Positions 9,147 to 17,936 of a stretch of 64,000 nt of DNA are shown piece after piece. The stretch comes from Pseudanabaena yagii GIHE-NHR1. Its GTDB lineage: Bacteria; Cyanobacteriota; Cyanobacteriia; Pseudanabaenales; Pseudanabaenaceae. Position 1 is the stretch's first letter. The number at the start of each line of letters is the position of its first letter. Below the pieces are notes generated by a model. It worked only from the letters and a program-made list of their open reading frames with translations, did not search any database and was not told the origin of the DNA. The stretch covers positions 1,550,001 through 1,614,000 of the forward strand of contig NZ_JAAVJL010000001.1 in the NCBI RefSeq assembly GCF_012863495.1, read 5' to 3'. Both the position numbers and the translations under genes were made by a program.

Positions 9147-9569
9147 ATGAAAACTCTTTCCAAATACTTTTTTAAATCTCTGACCTATTCTATGCTGCTC
9201 CTTGGAGTCTTGCCAGCCGCAGTCCAAGCGCAAGCCCAAGCTGACCTGCAAGGAAACTACTTTAGAAATGAAACAATGGTGCAGGCAGCTAGTAGAGATT
9301 CTAAGCTATCGGCTGGATCGCTCTGGCTAGTGAGGGTTGATGGGCTAAACTGTAGGCGATCGGCAAGTCTTAGTAGTGACGTAGTGCGTACCTATGCGTC
9401 AGGCTCATTGCTGGAGGTAGAGGTTTATCGCGGCGGCTCCGATGAAGTTTTAATTAATCCGATTGATCGCAATGGAAGACCTTGGATGCCAGTCCGTGGG
9501 ACAAGAAGCGAAGATGTCTGTTTTGTCCGCGCTAATAGTCGCTATATTCAGCCATTTACCCCTAGATAG
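9147..9569 (+). CDS. Secreted SH3-like domain protein
   Basis: A 140-residue protein with a clear signal peptide: basic start, hydrophobic core (about 12-24) and an A-Q-A type cleavage site near residues 27-31. The mature part holds one bacterial SH3-like unit ('LWLVRVDGLNCRRSASLSSDV' through 'FVRANSRYIQPF'). Two cysteines (in 'LNCRR' and 'DVCFV') could form a disulphide. Such domains often bind the cell wall; no enzyme domain is present. It is divergent from xseA. Element A copy 3 is inserted a few bases after its stop. Confidence 0.7.
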   Translation: MKTLSKYFFKSLTYSMLLLGVLPAAVQAQAQADLQGNYFRNETMVQAASRDSKLSAGSLWLVRVDGLNCRRSASLSSDVVRTYASGSLLEVEVYRGGSDEVLINPIDRNGRPWMPVRGTRSEDVCFVRANSRYIQPFTPR

Positions 9570-9573
9570 TTAG

Positions 9574-9684
9574 GCTCTTGCGGATAAAAAATGTCCCACC
9601 AAAGTGATCTAGCTTCGACTTCGCTCAGCTAACGTTGGCTGAGCGGAGTCGAAGCCACAGGTACTTTAATTAATAGCAAGTCCC
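9574..9684. repeat. MITE-like element A, copy 3 (inverted), with TAG flanks
   Basis: Inverted copy of the element at 2149: GATAAAAAATGTCCCACC on the left and GCAAGTCCC at the right end. The left terminus is altered (GCTCTTGC). TAG lies on both sides (9571-9573 and 9685-9687). It sits 4 bases after the stop codon of the SH3-like gene. Confidence 0.75.
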
Positions 9685-9690
9685 TAGAAC

Positions 9691-9791
9691 TATAGCAATG
9701 TAAGTTTTGCTTAATAAGTGAAGGCGGCACGAAGTGCCGCCTTCACTTATTTGGGTTTTGATTTGTCCTAGCTATCTCTTACATTGCTATA
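9691..9791. repeat. MITE-like element B, copy 1
   Basis: Terminal inverted repeats TATAGCAATGTAAG (9691-9704) and CTTACATTGCTATA (9778-9791) enclose a palindrome with arms ATAAGTGAAGGCGGCAC around loop GAA (9714-9750). A longer, less decayed copy lies at 17559-17676. The left half has lost the ACATAAAACCC segment present in the other copy. Confidence 0.75.
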
Positions 9792-9828
9792 TTTTGAAAC
9801 AAGGCGCGTCGTGCCTTGCTTCAAAATA
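9790..9828. repeat. Palindrome after element B
   Basis: Arms TATTTTGAA(A)CAAGGC and GCCTTGCTTCAAAATA with an interrupted tip (GCGTCGT). It abuts element B, so two palindromes stand side by side upstream of the Rrf2 regulator gene. Confidence 0.55.
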
Positions 9829-9979
9829 GCAATTAAATCCAGAATTTACAGTGTTATGCCGTAGTATCATAGAATGCAGTAGTTGAAGATCGCTTAACAT
9901 TTTTTGTTATCGATTACAACCACATAAATTTTAAATAAGCCTTAAAAAACACCTTCAAAAATAAGAGTTATAGACAGTT

Positions 9980-10420
9980 GTGGAACTTTCTTTAAAGAGT
10001 GAATATGCAATCTTGGCTATGCTGGAGCTAGCGAATCATTTTGCGATCGATCAGCCTCTCCAGATTCGTCAAATCGCTAACCAACAAAATATTCCCGATC
10101 GCTATTTAGAGCAGTTACTTGCCACACTCAAGCGTCAGGGACTTGTCAAAAGTCAGCGTGGCTCAAAAGGGGGATATATCTTAGCGCGTGAGCCTTGGGA
10201 AATTAGCTTATTGGAAATTATTCAGGGCATCGAAGGTTACGATCCGATCACGGAAAACAATAGCAAATCAGGGCAAGAGAGTGCGTCTCTGTCAGTAATT
10301 CGTGAAGCGTGGGAGGCTGCTCAAAAGGCGGCTTCTCATGTTTTAGATAGCTGTACATTGAAGGATCTCTGCGATCGCCAACGCCAACGCCAAATCGCCA
10401 CCACGATGTATTACATATAA
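9980..10420 (+). CDS. Rrf2 family transcriptional regulator
   Basis: This 146-residue protein has the Rrf2/IscR winged helix at its N-terminus: 'SLKSEYAILAMLELA', 'IRQIANQQNIPDRYLEQLLATLKRQGLV', and wing 'SQRGSKGGYILAREPWEISLLEIIQGIEG'. The ligand region has two cysteines spaced C-x6-C ('SCTLKDLC', about 128-135) rather than the three of IscR, so Fe-S binding is possible but not certain. It is close in style to cyanobacterial Slr0846-type regulators (recall). The start is GTG at 9980, which yields the conserved first residues directly; no earlier in-frame start is better. Confidence 0.88.
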   Translation: MELSLKSEYAILAMLELANHFAIDQPLQIRQIANQQNIPDRYLEQLLATLKRQGLVKSQRGSKGGYILAREPWEISLLEIIQGIEGYDPITENNSKSGQESASLSVIREAWEAAQKAASHVLDSCTLKDLCDRQRQRQIATTMYYI

Positions 10421-10426
10421 ACATAT

Positions 10427-10502
10427 AAATAGTTAGGGAAGGGCAGTGCTTCCTTAACTATTTAATAATTTTGAAGGCATGGCTAAGCCATGCCTTCAAA
10501 AT
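10427..10502. terminator. Two palindromes after the Rrf2 gene
   Basis: The first hairpin has arms AAATAGTTAGGGAAG (10427-10463, one mismatch). The second is a perfect 16-bp stem ATTTTGAAGGCATGGC with loop TAA (10468-10502). They lie 7 and 48 bases after the stop codon and probably end transcription. Confidence 0.65.
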
Positions 10503-10598
10503 TTCTATGGGTTTCTCACAAAGCAATCAATCTTTTTGCAGAGGATCTAGTATGTATAGGATAGGGTAAATTAAAGATAGGTGGGAATAGGAAAATAA

Positions 10599-10700
10599 AT
10601 GCTAGTCACGTCTTTGTTACTAGTAATACTCGTAATAGCGATCGCAATATGCAATTTATCTGTAGTTAAGTTCAACTTCAAAAACTTTGCTGCGAAATAA
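10599..10700 (+). CDS. Possible 33-residue single-span membrane peptide
   Basis: An ATG at 10599 opens a 33-codon frame ending TAA at 10698. The peptide is almost entirely hydrophobic for residues 2-22 (LVTSLLLVILVIAIAICNL) and ends in a basic tail (VKFNFKNFAAK), the layout of the small single-helix subunits of photosynthetic complexes. I do not recognise it as any specific Psa, Psb, Pet or Ndh subunit. A purine-rich stretch (GGTGGGAATAGGAAAA) lies just upstream. It could be chance, because a codon-size open frame of this length is common. Confidence 0.3.
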   Translation: MLVTSLLLVILVIAIAICNLSVVKFNFKNFAAK

Positions 10701-10837
10701 CTACTTTAGTTTGTAAATGACTACTCATTGGCAAGCTACGGTGTACTTAGAATTATTTCAATGTATTGATTTACAGATGAATTTGTATGTCAATCAATAT
10801 TAGACAATATTGGAGGATAGAACGGCTAGATTTACTA

Positions 10838-10989
10838 AGAGCGTGTTTGAGAAGTTTTAAATTAGCCCCCCTAGCCCCCCAATTCTGGGGGGAACCAGAT
10901 TTAAGTCCCCCAAAATTGGGGGATTTAGGGGGCGGAAGTATTAACTTTAGACGAAAAATTTCTATTTGTTAACTTCTCAAACACGCTCT
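10838..10989. repeat. MITE-like element C, 152 bp with 19-bp terminal repeats
   Basis: AGAGCGTGTTTGAGAAGTT at 10838-10856 is repeated as a perfect inverted copy at 10971-10989. Inside are C-rich and G-rich arms (CCCCCCTAGCCCCCC ... GGGGGATTTAGGGGG) that can pair. TA lies next to both ends. It has no transposase. A frame that runs across it is not a gene. Confidence 0.75.
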
Positions 10990-11106
10990 AAAATATGGCA
11001 AAAGCTAGGCATATATGGGGATTGAGCGCAATTCGCATAAACAAATTTAACTGAACTAATTTAACTAATTTTTTATAAATAGCTAAACATCTGGTGGTAA
11101 GCATCT

Positions 11107-14100
11107 GTGAACGTAACAACACTCACACCCTCTGAGTTGAAATTAGCAATTGTGCGGAATCCATTAGTAGTTACTCCTAATGTGATGGTCACAGATGCGA
11201 TCGCCCAAATGACTAACGAGCGATCGCAATGTAATGTCTATGCAGGCATTAATCCGATCGATGAGCAACATGCAGAATTGCGCTCAAGTTGTGTGTTGGT
11301 AGTAGAAGATGGGCAGGTAATAGGCATTCTGACCGAACGCGATATCGTCCATCTCAGTGCCACATATATTTCCCTCGATCATCTGATCATCCGCGATGTG
11401 ATGGCATCTCCAGTCTTCACCCTACAAGAGGAAAACTTTACAGACATCCTCCAGACAGTCAACTTACTTCAGCATCACCATGTCCGCCATTTGCCTGTCG
11501 TCGATGATCAAAATTGTGTTGTGGGTCTAATTACCCATGAAAGTTTGCGCCAAATCTTTAAACCCGTCAATCTCTTGCGTTTACGCATCGTTGCTGATGT
11601 GATGACCCAAGAGGTAATTTGTGCAGCCCCGACGAGTTCGATGCTAGAGATTGCCAAGCTGCTGTCAAAAAATCATGTCAGTTGTGTCATCATCGTCGAG
11701 CCAATTAGTCCCCACACTCAAAATTCATCTGAGCATCAATTACTACGCCCCGTGGGATTAGTCACAGAAAGGGATCTAGTGCAGTTTCAAGGATTGGGCT
11801 TAAACCTCTCAAATTGCACGGCAGAGGCGGTGATGAGTACGCCAGTTTTTGCGATCTCCCCCAATGATTCGCTATTGTCGGTGCAGGAGTTGATGGACAG
11901 GCAATTGATTCGTCGCTTAGCGGTCACGGGGCAACAAGGGGAGCTATTAGGAATTATTACTCAGAGCAGTTTGTTGCAGGCTCTTAATCCTCTAGAGCTA
12001 TATAACTTAGCAGAGATTTTAGAAAGTAAGGTATTGCGTCTCGAAGCGGAGAAAATGGCGCTACTAGAAAACCGCAATACTGAGTTAGAGCAAGAAGTCG
12101 AAGTTCGCACCAAGACCTTAGTCACCAAAGCTGCAAGGGAAAAACTAGTCGCCGAAATTGCCGATCACATTCGCCACTCCTTCAATCTCCAAGAGATTTT
12201 GGATATCTGTGTGGCTGAAGTGCGCGAATTTATCAAGTGCGATCGCGTATTGGTGTATCAGTTTCAGCCTGACTGGAGTGGCATCATTCTCGCGGAATCA
12301 GTGGAGGATGGTGTAAGTGCTTCGTTAGGTAATCAGATTAATGACTTTTGTTTTCATGATCGGCCGATCGCTTTATATAACCAAAATCAATCCATCTTAG
12401 TAAATAACATCTATGCCGTCGGTTATAGCGCCTGTCATATTGAACAACTAGAAAGATATCAAGTTAAAGCAAATCTTGTTGTTCCGATTAACTTATCGGG
12501 TCAATTATGGGGACTATTAATCGCCCATCAATGTAATGACTATCGGCATTGGCTGAGTGATGACGCAAAGTTGTTACAGGATATTTCTGTACATTTAGCG
12601 ATCGCTACTCAGCAATCCCTCGCCTATCAACAAGTTCAGAATCAATTAGCGGAATTAACCACATGGCGCAATCGCTACGAAGCCGCCGAACGAGCAAGTG
12701 GTCAAATGCTCTATGAATATAATTATGTGAATGATGCTATCGTTTGGGGGGCAAATGCTGAACTAATTACGGGTTATTCTCCTGCGTCAATGCCCAATAC
12801 TTTTAATAATTGGCTAGCGTTGATTCATCCCGAAGATCAAGCCCATTTTCAGCAACTAGTCGAGCCATCCTTTACTAACAAAACACCATTTTTGGGGCAA
12901 TATCGGATTAGACATCAAGCAGGTCATTACATTTGGGTGGAAGATCGTAATCAATGGTTGATGAATGGCGAAGGCGAAGGTATAGGTTTGGTGGGGATGA
13001 TCGCGGATATTAGCGATCGCAAACAAGCAGAAGAGGCACTCAAGGCAAGTGAAGCCCATCAACGCGCTTTACTTCAGGCGATACCCGATTTATTTATGCG
13101 CGCTAATCGCGAAGGTATCTATTTAGAGTTCGCCAGTATTCCTGATCGGCATCGCATTGTGGGAAATTTAGCTGATATGCGGGGGACTCATGTATCAGAA
13201 ACTCTCTCACCTGAAGCGGCACAACAACGCATGGAGTTTGTAGAGCGAGCATTGCAAACCCAGTCATTGCAGACCTATGAGCAGGATTTTTCGACAGAAG
13301 ATAATATTCACATTGAAGAGGTGCGTGTCGTTCCCTATAACGAAAATGAAGTGCTATTACTCGCCCGCGACATCAGCGATCGCAAGATCAATGAGCTAAA
13401 ACTTGCCAAGAGTGAAGCCCATTTACAAAAAATTGCCACAACTGTCCCGGGGATGCTCTATACCTTAGTGCAAAATCCTGATGGAGCTGTGGAGTTCACT
13501 TACATTAGTCCCCCCGCAGCAGAAATCTTAGAAATTGATATTGCTGAAGCCTTGGCTGATTCTAGTCTTCTCCTTAACCAAATACATCCTGATGACTTAG
13601 CTGGTTATATTGCAGCAGGCGAACAAAGTCGCGCTAATATGCAAAATTTTCAGCATGAATGGCGGATTATCACCCCATCAGGAAAAATAAAATGGTTACA
13701 AGCTAACGCCCAAATTGAAAGATTAGAGAATCAACAAGTTAGTTGGGTGGGAATCGTCTTAGATGTGACTGAACGCAAACAAGCCGAAAACGATCTCAAG
13801 CGCACTACTCAACTCTTTAGAGAAGCTCAGCGCATTGCCCATTGCGGAAATTGGGAACATAATTTAATTGAAAATACTGTGTATTGGTCGGATGAGGTTT
13901 TTCGGATCTTTGAGGTTGCTCCACAGCAAACTGTATCCTATGAAGTAGTTCTCAATGGGATACATCCTGATGATCGCGAAATAGTGGATAAGACCTATAC
14001 AAAATCCATAAGCGATCGCATTCCCTACAACCTCGTCCATCGTCTGTTGATGCCCGACGGCAGAGTTAAATATGTACAGGCTCAATGTGAAACCCTGTAT

Positions 14101-17100
14101 GCCAATGACGGTAGTCCTATCCGAGCGCAAGGAACAGTAATAGACATCACTAATCTAAAGGTGGCGGAATTAGAACTAGCAAGTATCAATGCTGAGCTAG
14201 AGGAGCGAGTCAACCGATTAGCCCAAGAACGTGAAACCCGCTATCGCATCCTCATGGATGGAGCCAGTGATGCGATTATATTAGCTGATACGCAAGGTTA
14301 TATCTTAGAGGTCAACAGCAAGGCAGAAGAGCTATTGGGCTATAGCCGTGATGAGCTTGCCACCATGCACTTTAGTCAACTGCATCCTCCAGAGGATTTA
14401 CCACATCTGATTAAGGCTTTTGAGCAATTCACCAAGCAAGAGATCGCTCAGGTATTTGATGTCAATTTCCTGAGTAAGAATGGAGAAGTCATTCCCGTTG
14501 ATATTTCTGCTTCAGTAATCGAATTTGATGGCAAGCCAATCGCTCAAGGAATTTTCCGTGATATTCGCGATCGCAAAAAGATTGAACAAGCTTTACGCGA
14601 GAGTGAAATCCGCTTCCGTCGCGTGTTTGAGTCTAACATCGTCGGCATGATGTTTACCGACTTTGACGGTATCATTACCGATGCTAATGATCGTTTTTTG
14701 GAGATGCTTGGCTATACCAGAGCGGAACTAGAAGCAAAACAAATCAACTGGGCAACCATGACTCCACCTGAATATGCCCAACAGGATCTTGAGATCATCG
14801 CAAATTTAGAGAAACACCGTGTAAACGATCCCTTTGAAAAAGCTTACTATCACAAAGATGGGCATTTAGTCTATATTCTGCTTGCGGCGGCGTTACTATC
14901 TGAAAAAGATAGTAGTTGTGTCTGTTTAGCCGTAGATATTAGCGATCGCAAGCAAATAGAAGAACAACTTCAACTGCAAGCAAAGAAAAAACAATTACTC
15001 TTTAATATCACTAATGCCATTCGTCAGTCCCTGAATACTGAGGACATTCTCCATACAGCCGTAAATGAAGTAAGACAGCTATTAGAAGTAGATCGTGTTG
15101 CCATTTATCGTTTTCAGTCCGATTGGAGTGGTGAATTTATTATCGAATCTAGAGCCAATGGTTGGATAGAACTAGTAGGGGATGATGTTAACAAGATTTG
15201 GGAAGATACCTATCTCCAAGAAACCCAAGGTGGTCGCTTCCGTCACCATGAAACTATGACGGTGAATGATATTTATCAAGCTGGCTTACAACCATGCCAT
15301 ATTGACCTGCTAAAGCAATTTCAAGCCAGAGCCTATGTAATCACTCCTATTTTTGTGGGTGATAGGCTGTGGGGACTATTTGCGATGTATGACAATAGCA
15401 AGCCCCATGAATGGACTGCATTAGAAGTTGACCTATTAGAACAAATTGCCAGTCAATTAGCGATCGCGATCTACCAAGCCAATCTCTATCAACAAGTCCA
15501 AACAGAGCTAAAGATCCGTCAGCAAGCTGAAGCCGCTATTGCTCAACAACTCAACCAACAACGTACCTTAGGAGCAATTACTCAACGCATTCGCGAATCC
15601 CTCGATATCAACGAAATCCTTGCAACCGTAACCCAACAGGTCAAAGATGTCTTGCAATGCGATCGCGTAATTGTCTTCCGCCTCTATCACGATGGTCGCA
15701 GTCAAATTGTGGAAGAAAGAGTATCCAGTGAATTTGCTAGCCTCAAAAATCAGCATTGGGAAGATGAAGTTTGGTCTCAAGAAATTCTCGATTGCTACTG
15801 GCAAGGTCAGCCCCGCATTGTCCCTGATGTGATGAATGATATCTGGACAGATTGCTTAGTGGACTATTCCCGCGAAGGTCAGATCCAGTCGAAAATCGTC
15901 GCCCCCATCCTACAGGAGCTACATGATCGCGAAAATCATCGCTGGGTTGATGCTTCCCAAGGCAATAAACTTTGGGGGGTTTTAGTTGTCCATGCTTGCC
16001 AAGAAAAAAGGGTATGGCAGGATGCAGAAGCACAAGTACTCCAACAAATCGCCAACCAATTAGCGATCGCCATCCAGCAAGCAAGCCTATTTGAGCAAGT
16101 CCAACGCGAATTAAGCGATCGGCAAAAAGCTCAACAGCAACTAACGCGCACCAATCAACAATTAGCCCTCTCCAACGAAGAACTAGCCCGTGCGACCCGA
16201 CTCAAAGACGAATTCCTCGCCAATATGAGCCATGAGTTGCGTACCCCTCTCAATGCGATTTTAGGTATCACCGAAGGTCTATGTGAGGAAGTATTTGGCA
16301 GTCTCAACGATCAACAAAAAAATGTCTTACAAACAATTGAAAAGAGCGGCAACCATTTATTAGAACTTATCAATGACATTCTCGATCTCGCTAAAATCGA
16401 ATCGGGCGAAGTGACCTTAGAAGTTACATCAACCAATATTCGTCAACTCTGTCAAGCTAGCGTAGTTTTTATCAACCAACAAGCACTCCAAAAGCAATTA
16501 CAACTGACTCTAAATATTGGTTCTCAACTGCCAGATCTAATTATCGACGAGCGTCGTATTCGCCAAGTCTTAATTAATCTCCTCAACAATGCTGTAAAAT
16601 TTACTCCATCGGGGGGACGTATCAGCTTAGATGTAAATCTAGAATCCAATCCTAGTAACAATATTGATGCCAATATCAATGATAGTAGTCATGGTAATGT
16701 CAAATATTGGGTAACATTTACAATAACTGATACGGGCATAGGCATTACACCTGAAAATCTGAAAAAATTATTTCAGCCCTTTATCCAAGTTGATAGCGCT
16801 CTTAACCGCCAATATGAAGGTACTGGCTTAGGTTTAGCTCTAGTCAAACGTATTGTCGAGCTGCATGGCGGTTATGTTAACGCATCTAGCGAATTCGGGG
16901 TGGGCAGTCGTTTTATGATTTCACTTCCCTATCTCGCTGACACTCTACCTTCCAACCTTACCCAATCATCCCCAGAACCCGTAGAACCTATGTCCATCAC
17001 TGATAATAACGACGATACCATTGCCCCGCCACTAATTTTATTAGCAGAAGATAACGAAGCAAATATCGTTACTATTTCTGCGTACCTGCAAGCAAAGGGC

Positions 17101-17382
17101 TATCGGCTGATTATTGCAAAGGATGGTAGAGAGGCGGTTGATTTGGTGCTCTCAGAGGAGCCAGATTTAGTTTTGATGGATATCCAAATGCCCAGTATGG
17201 ACGGCATCGAAGCCATCAAACTAATCCGTAGCAAGAATCTACTGGACTTACCGATTATTGCCCTGACTGCTCTAGCGATGGCAGGCGATCGCGAAAAATG
17301 TCTAGAAGCAGGTGCAACTGACTATATGAGCAAACCCATCAAACTCAAGCAACTCGCCACCACAATTCAACAGCATTTATAG
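11107..17382 (+). CDS. Giant CBS-GAF-PAS hybrid histidine kinase, probable cyanobacteriochrome
   Basis: This 2091-residue cytosolic hybrid kinase has, in order: two CBS pairs (about 15-155 and 160-300), a coiled coil (about 305-345), GAF1 (345-500), six PAS domains (525-1300), GAF2 (1305-1465), GAF3 (1480-1665), HisKA with H1709 in 'NMSHELRTPLNAIL', an HATPase with 'NLLNNAVKFTPSGG' and 'DTGIGIT', and a receiver with phospho-acceptor D2025. GAF1 has a D413-F-C415-F motif and C443-H444. GAF2 has W1365-E-D1367 and C1397-H1398. GAF3 has W1551-E-D1553 and C1583 followed by Leu. These match bilin-binding cysteines of cyanobacteriochromes. CBS pairs usually bind adenine nucleotides. The start is GTG at 11107; the truncated kinase at 61714 begins in the same way, which supports it. 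No output-domain effector is fused. Confidence 0.93.
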   Translation: MNVTTLTPSELKLAIVRNPLVVTPNVMVTDAIAQMTNERSQCNVYAGINPIDEQHAELRSSCVLVVEDGQVIGILTERDIVHLSATYISLDHLIIRDVMASPVFTLQEENFTDILQTVNLLQHHHVRHLPVVDDQNCVVGLITHESLRQIFKPVNLLRLRIVADVMTQEVICAAPTSSMLEIAKLLSKNHVSCVIIVEPISPHTQNSSEHQLLRPVGLVTERDLVQFQGLGLNLSNCTAEAVMSTPVFAISPNDSLLSVQELMDRQLIRRLAVTGQQGELLGIITQSSLLQALNPLELYNLAEILESKVLRLEAEKMALLENRNTELEQEVEVRTKTLVTKAAREKLVAEIADHIRHSFNLQEILDICVAEVREFIKCDRVLVYQFQPDWSGIILAESVEDGVSASLGNQINDFCFHDRPIALYNQNQSILVNNIYAVGYSACHIEQLERYQVKANLVVPINLSGQLWGLLIAHQCNDYRHWLSDDAKLLQDISVHLAIATQQSLAYQQVQNQLAELTTWRNRYEAAERASGQMLYEYNYVNDAIVWGANAELITGYSPASMPNTFNNWLALIHPEDQAHFQQLVEPSFTNKTPFLGQYRIRHQAGHYIWVEDRNQWLMNGEGEGIGLVGMIADISDRKQAEEALKASEAHQRALLQAIPDLFMRANREGIYLEFASIPDRHRIVGNLADMRGTHVSETLSPEAAQQRMEFVERALQTQSLQTYEQDFSTEDNIHIEEVRVVPYNENEVLLLARDISDRKINELKLAKSEAHLQKIATTVPGMLYTLVQNPDGAVEFTYISPPAAEILEIDIAEALADSSLLLNQIHPDDLAGYIAAGEQSRANMQNFQHEWRIITPSGKIKWLQANAQIERLENQQVSWVGIVLDVTERKQAENDLKRTTQLFREAQRIAHCGNWEHNLIENTVYWSDEVFRIFEVAPQQTVSYEVVLNGIHPDDREIVDKTYTKSISDRIPYNLVHRLLMPDGRVKYVQAQCETLYANDGSPIRAQGTVIDITNLKVAELELASINAELEERVNRLAQERETRYRILMDGASDAIILADTQGYILEVNSKAEELLGYSRDELATMHFSQLHPPEDLPHLIKAFEQFTKQEIAQVFDVNFLSKNGEVIPVDISASVIEFDGKPIAQGIFRDIRDRKKIEQALRESEIRFRRVFESNIVGMMFTDFDGIITDANDRFLEMLGYTRAELEAKQINWATMTPPEYAQQDLEIIANLEKHRVNDPFEKAYYHKDGHLVYILLAAALLSEKDSSCVCLAVDISDRKQIEEQLQLQAKKKQLLFNITNAIRQSLNTEDILHTAVNEVRQLLEVDRVAIYRFQSDWSGEFIIESRANGWIELVGDDVNKIWEDTYLQETQGGRFRHHETMTVNDIYQAGLQPCHIDLLKQFQARAYVITPIFVGDRLWGLFAMYDNSKPHEWTALEVDLLEQIASQLAIAIYQANLYQQVQTELKIRQQAEAAIAQQLNQQRTLGAITQRIRESLDINEILATVTQQVKDVLQCDRVIVFRLYHDGRSQIVEERVSSEFASLKNQHWEDEVWSQEILDCYWQGQPRIVPDVMNDIWTDCLVDYSREGQIQSKIVAPILQELHDRENHRWVDASQGNKLWGVLVVHACQEKRVWQDAEAQVLQQIANQLAIAIQQASLFEQVQRELSDRQKAQQQLTRTNQQLALSNEELARATRLKDEFLANMSHELRTPLNAILGITEGLCEEVFGSLNDQQKNVLQTIEKSGNHLLELINDILDLAKIESGEVTLEVTSTNIRQLCQASVVFINQQALQKQLQLTLNIGSQLPDLIIDERRIRQVLINLLNNAVKFTPSGGRISLDVNLESNPSNNIDANINDSSHGNVKYWVTFTITDTGIGITPENLKKLFQPFIQVDSALNRQYEGTGLGLALVKRIVELHGGYVNASSEFGVGSRFMISLPYLADTLPSNLTQSSPEPVEPMSITDNNDDTIAPPLILLAEDNEANIVTISAYLQAKGYRLIIAKDGREAVDLVLSEEPDLVLMDIQMPSMDGIEAIKLIRSKNLLDLPIIALTALAMAGDREKCLEAGATDYMSKPIKLKQLATTIQQHL

Positions 17383-17383
17383 T

Positions 17384-17508
17384 CAAAATATGCGTCGCTT
17401 CGTGCCGCATATTTTGATTTAGCAGTCTATTCGAGAACCGTGAATGCGATCGCACCTCACAAATGGCGCAAAACGAGAAAAATCGCAGAGCGATTTTTCT
17501 CGTTTTGC
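17384..17508. terminator. Two palindromes after the giant kinase gene
   Basis: 17384-17416 has arms CAAAATATGCG around an interrupted tip. 17468-17508 has perfect 19-base arms GCAAAACGAGAAAAATCGC with loop AGA. The first begins one base after the stop codon. Confidence 0.65.
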
Positions 17509-17558
17509 ATTTTCGTTGAACATATGTTTGAGAAGTAATTTGCGTCATCAATCTCTCA

Positions 17559-17676
17559 TATAGCAATGTAAGTTTTGCCTAGAACATAAAACCCAAATAA
17601 GTGAAGGCGGCACGAAGTGCCGCCTTCACTTATTTGGGTTTTGATTTGTCCTAGCTATCTCTTAAATATTGCTCTA
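17559..17676. repeat. MITE-like element B, copy 2
   Basis: Fuller copy of the element at 9691. The left end is TATAGCAATGTAAG and the right end is decayed (CTTAAATATTGCTCTA). The central palindrome is long: AAAACCCAAATAAGTGAAGG continues into CGGCAC, loop GAA, then the full complement. Confidence 0.7.
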
Positions 17677-17936
17677 AAACATCTACAACATAAATTTTGT
17701 GACGCAATCTCCCAAAGGAATACTTGTGTGACAATATGTTCAATATGCAAATAAGATACAGTCCACTGAGAATCTATCTGTACAGTTAGCAGTAATTCTT
17801 AAATTACTCCCATGTTGATCATGTGCATTTTGGAGTGCAAAGTGCTATATCTATGTTGAGTAAAGAGTTGAGCGAATAAACCGAAGAAATTTATTCAGCA
17901 TATGCCCTTTAAATACATCCTCTTTTCTTCATCCAC
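17677..17936. other. Leader of the second hybrid kinase
   Basis: About 260 bases of AT-rich DNA without a gene or clear repeat. It presumably holds the promoter of the kinase at 17937. I see no operator that I can name. Confidence 0.3.

Noticed and set aside
10787-10972. 61-codon frame in the leader of the giant kinase
   Set aside because: It runs through the inverted arms of element C; its composition follows the repeat and not a protein.
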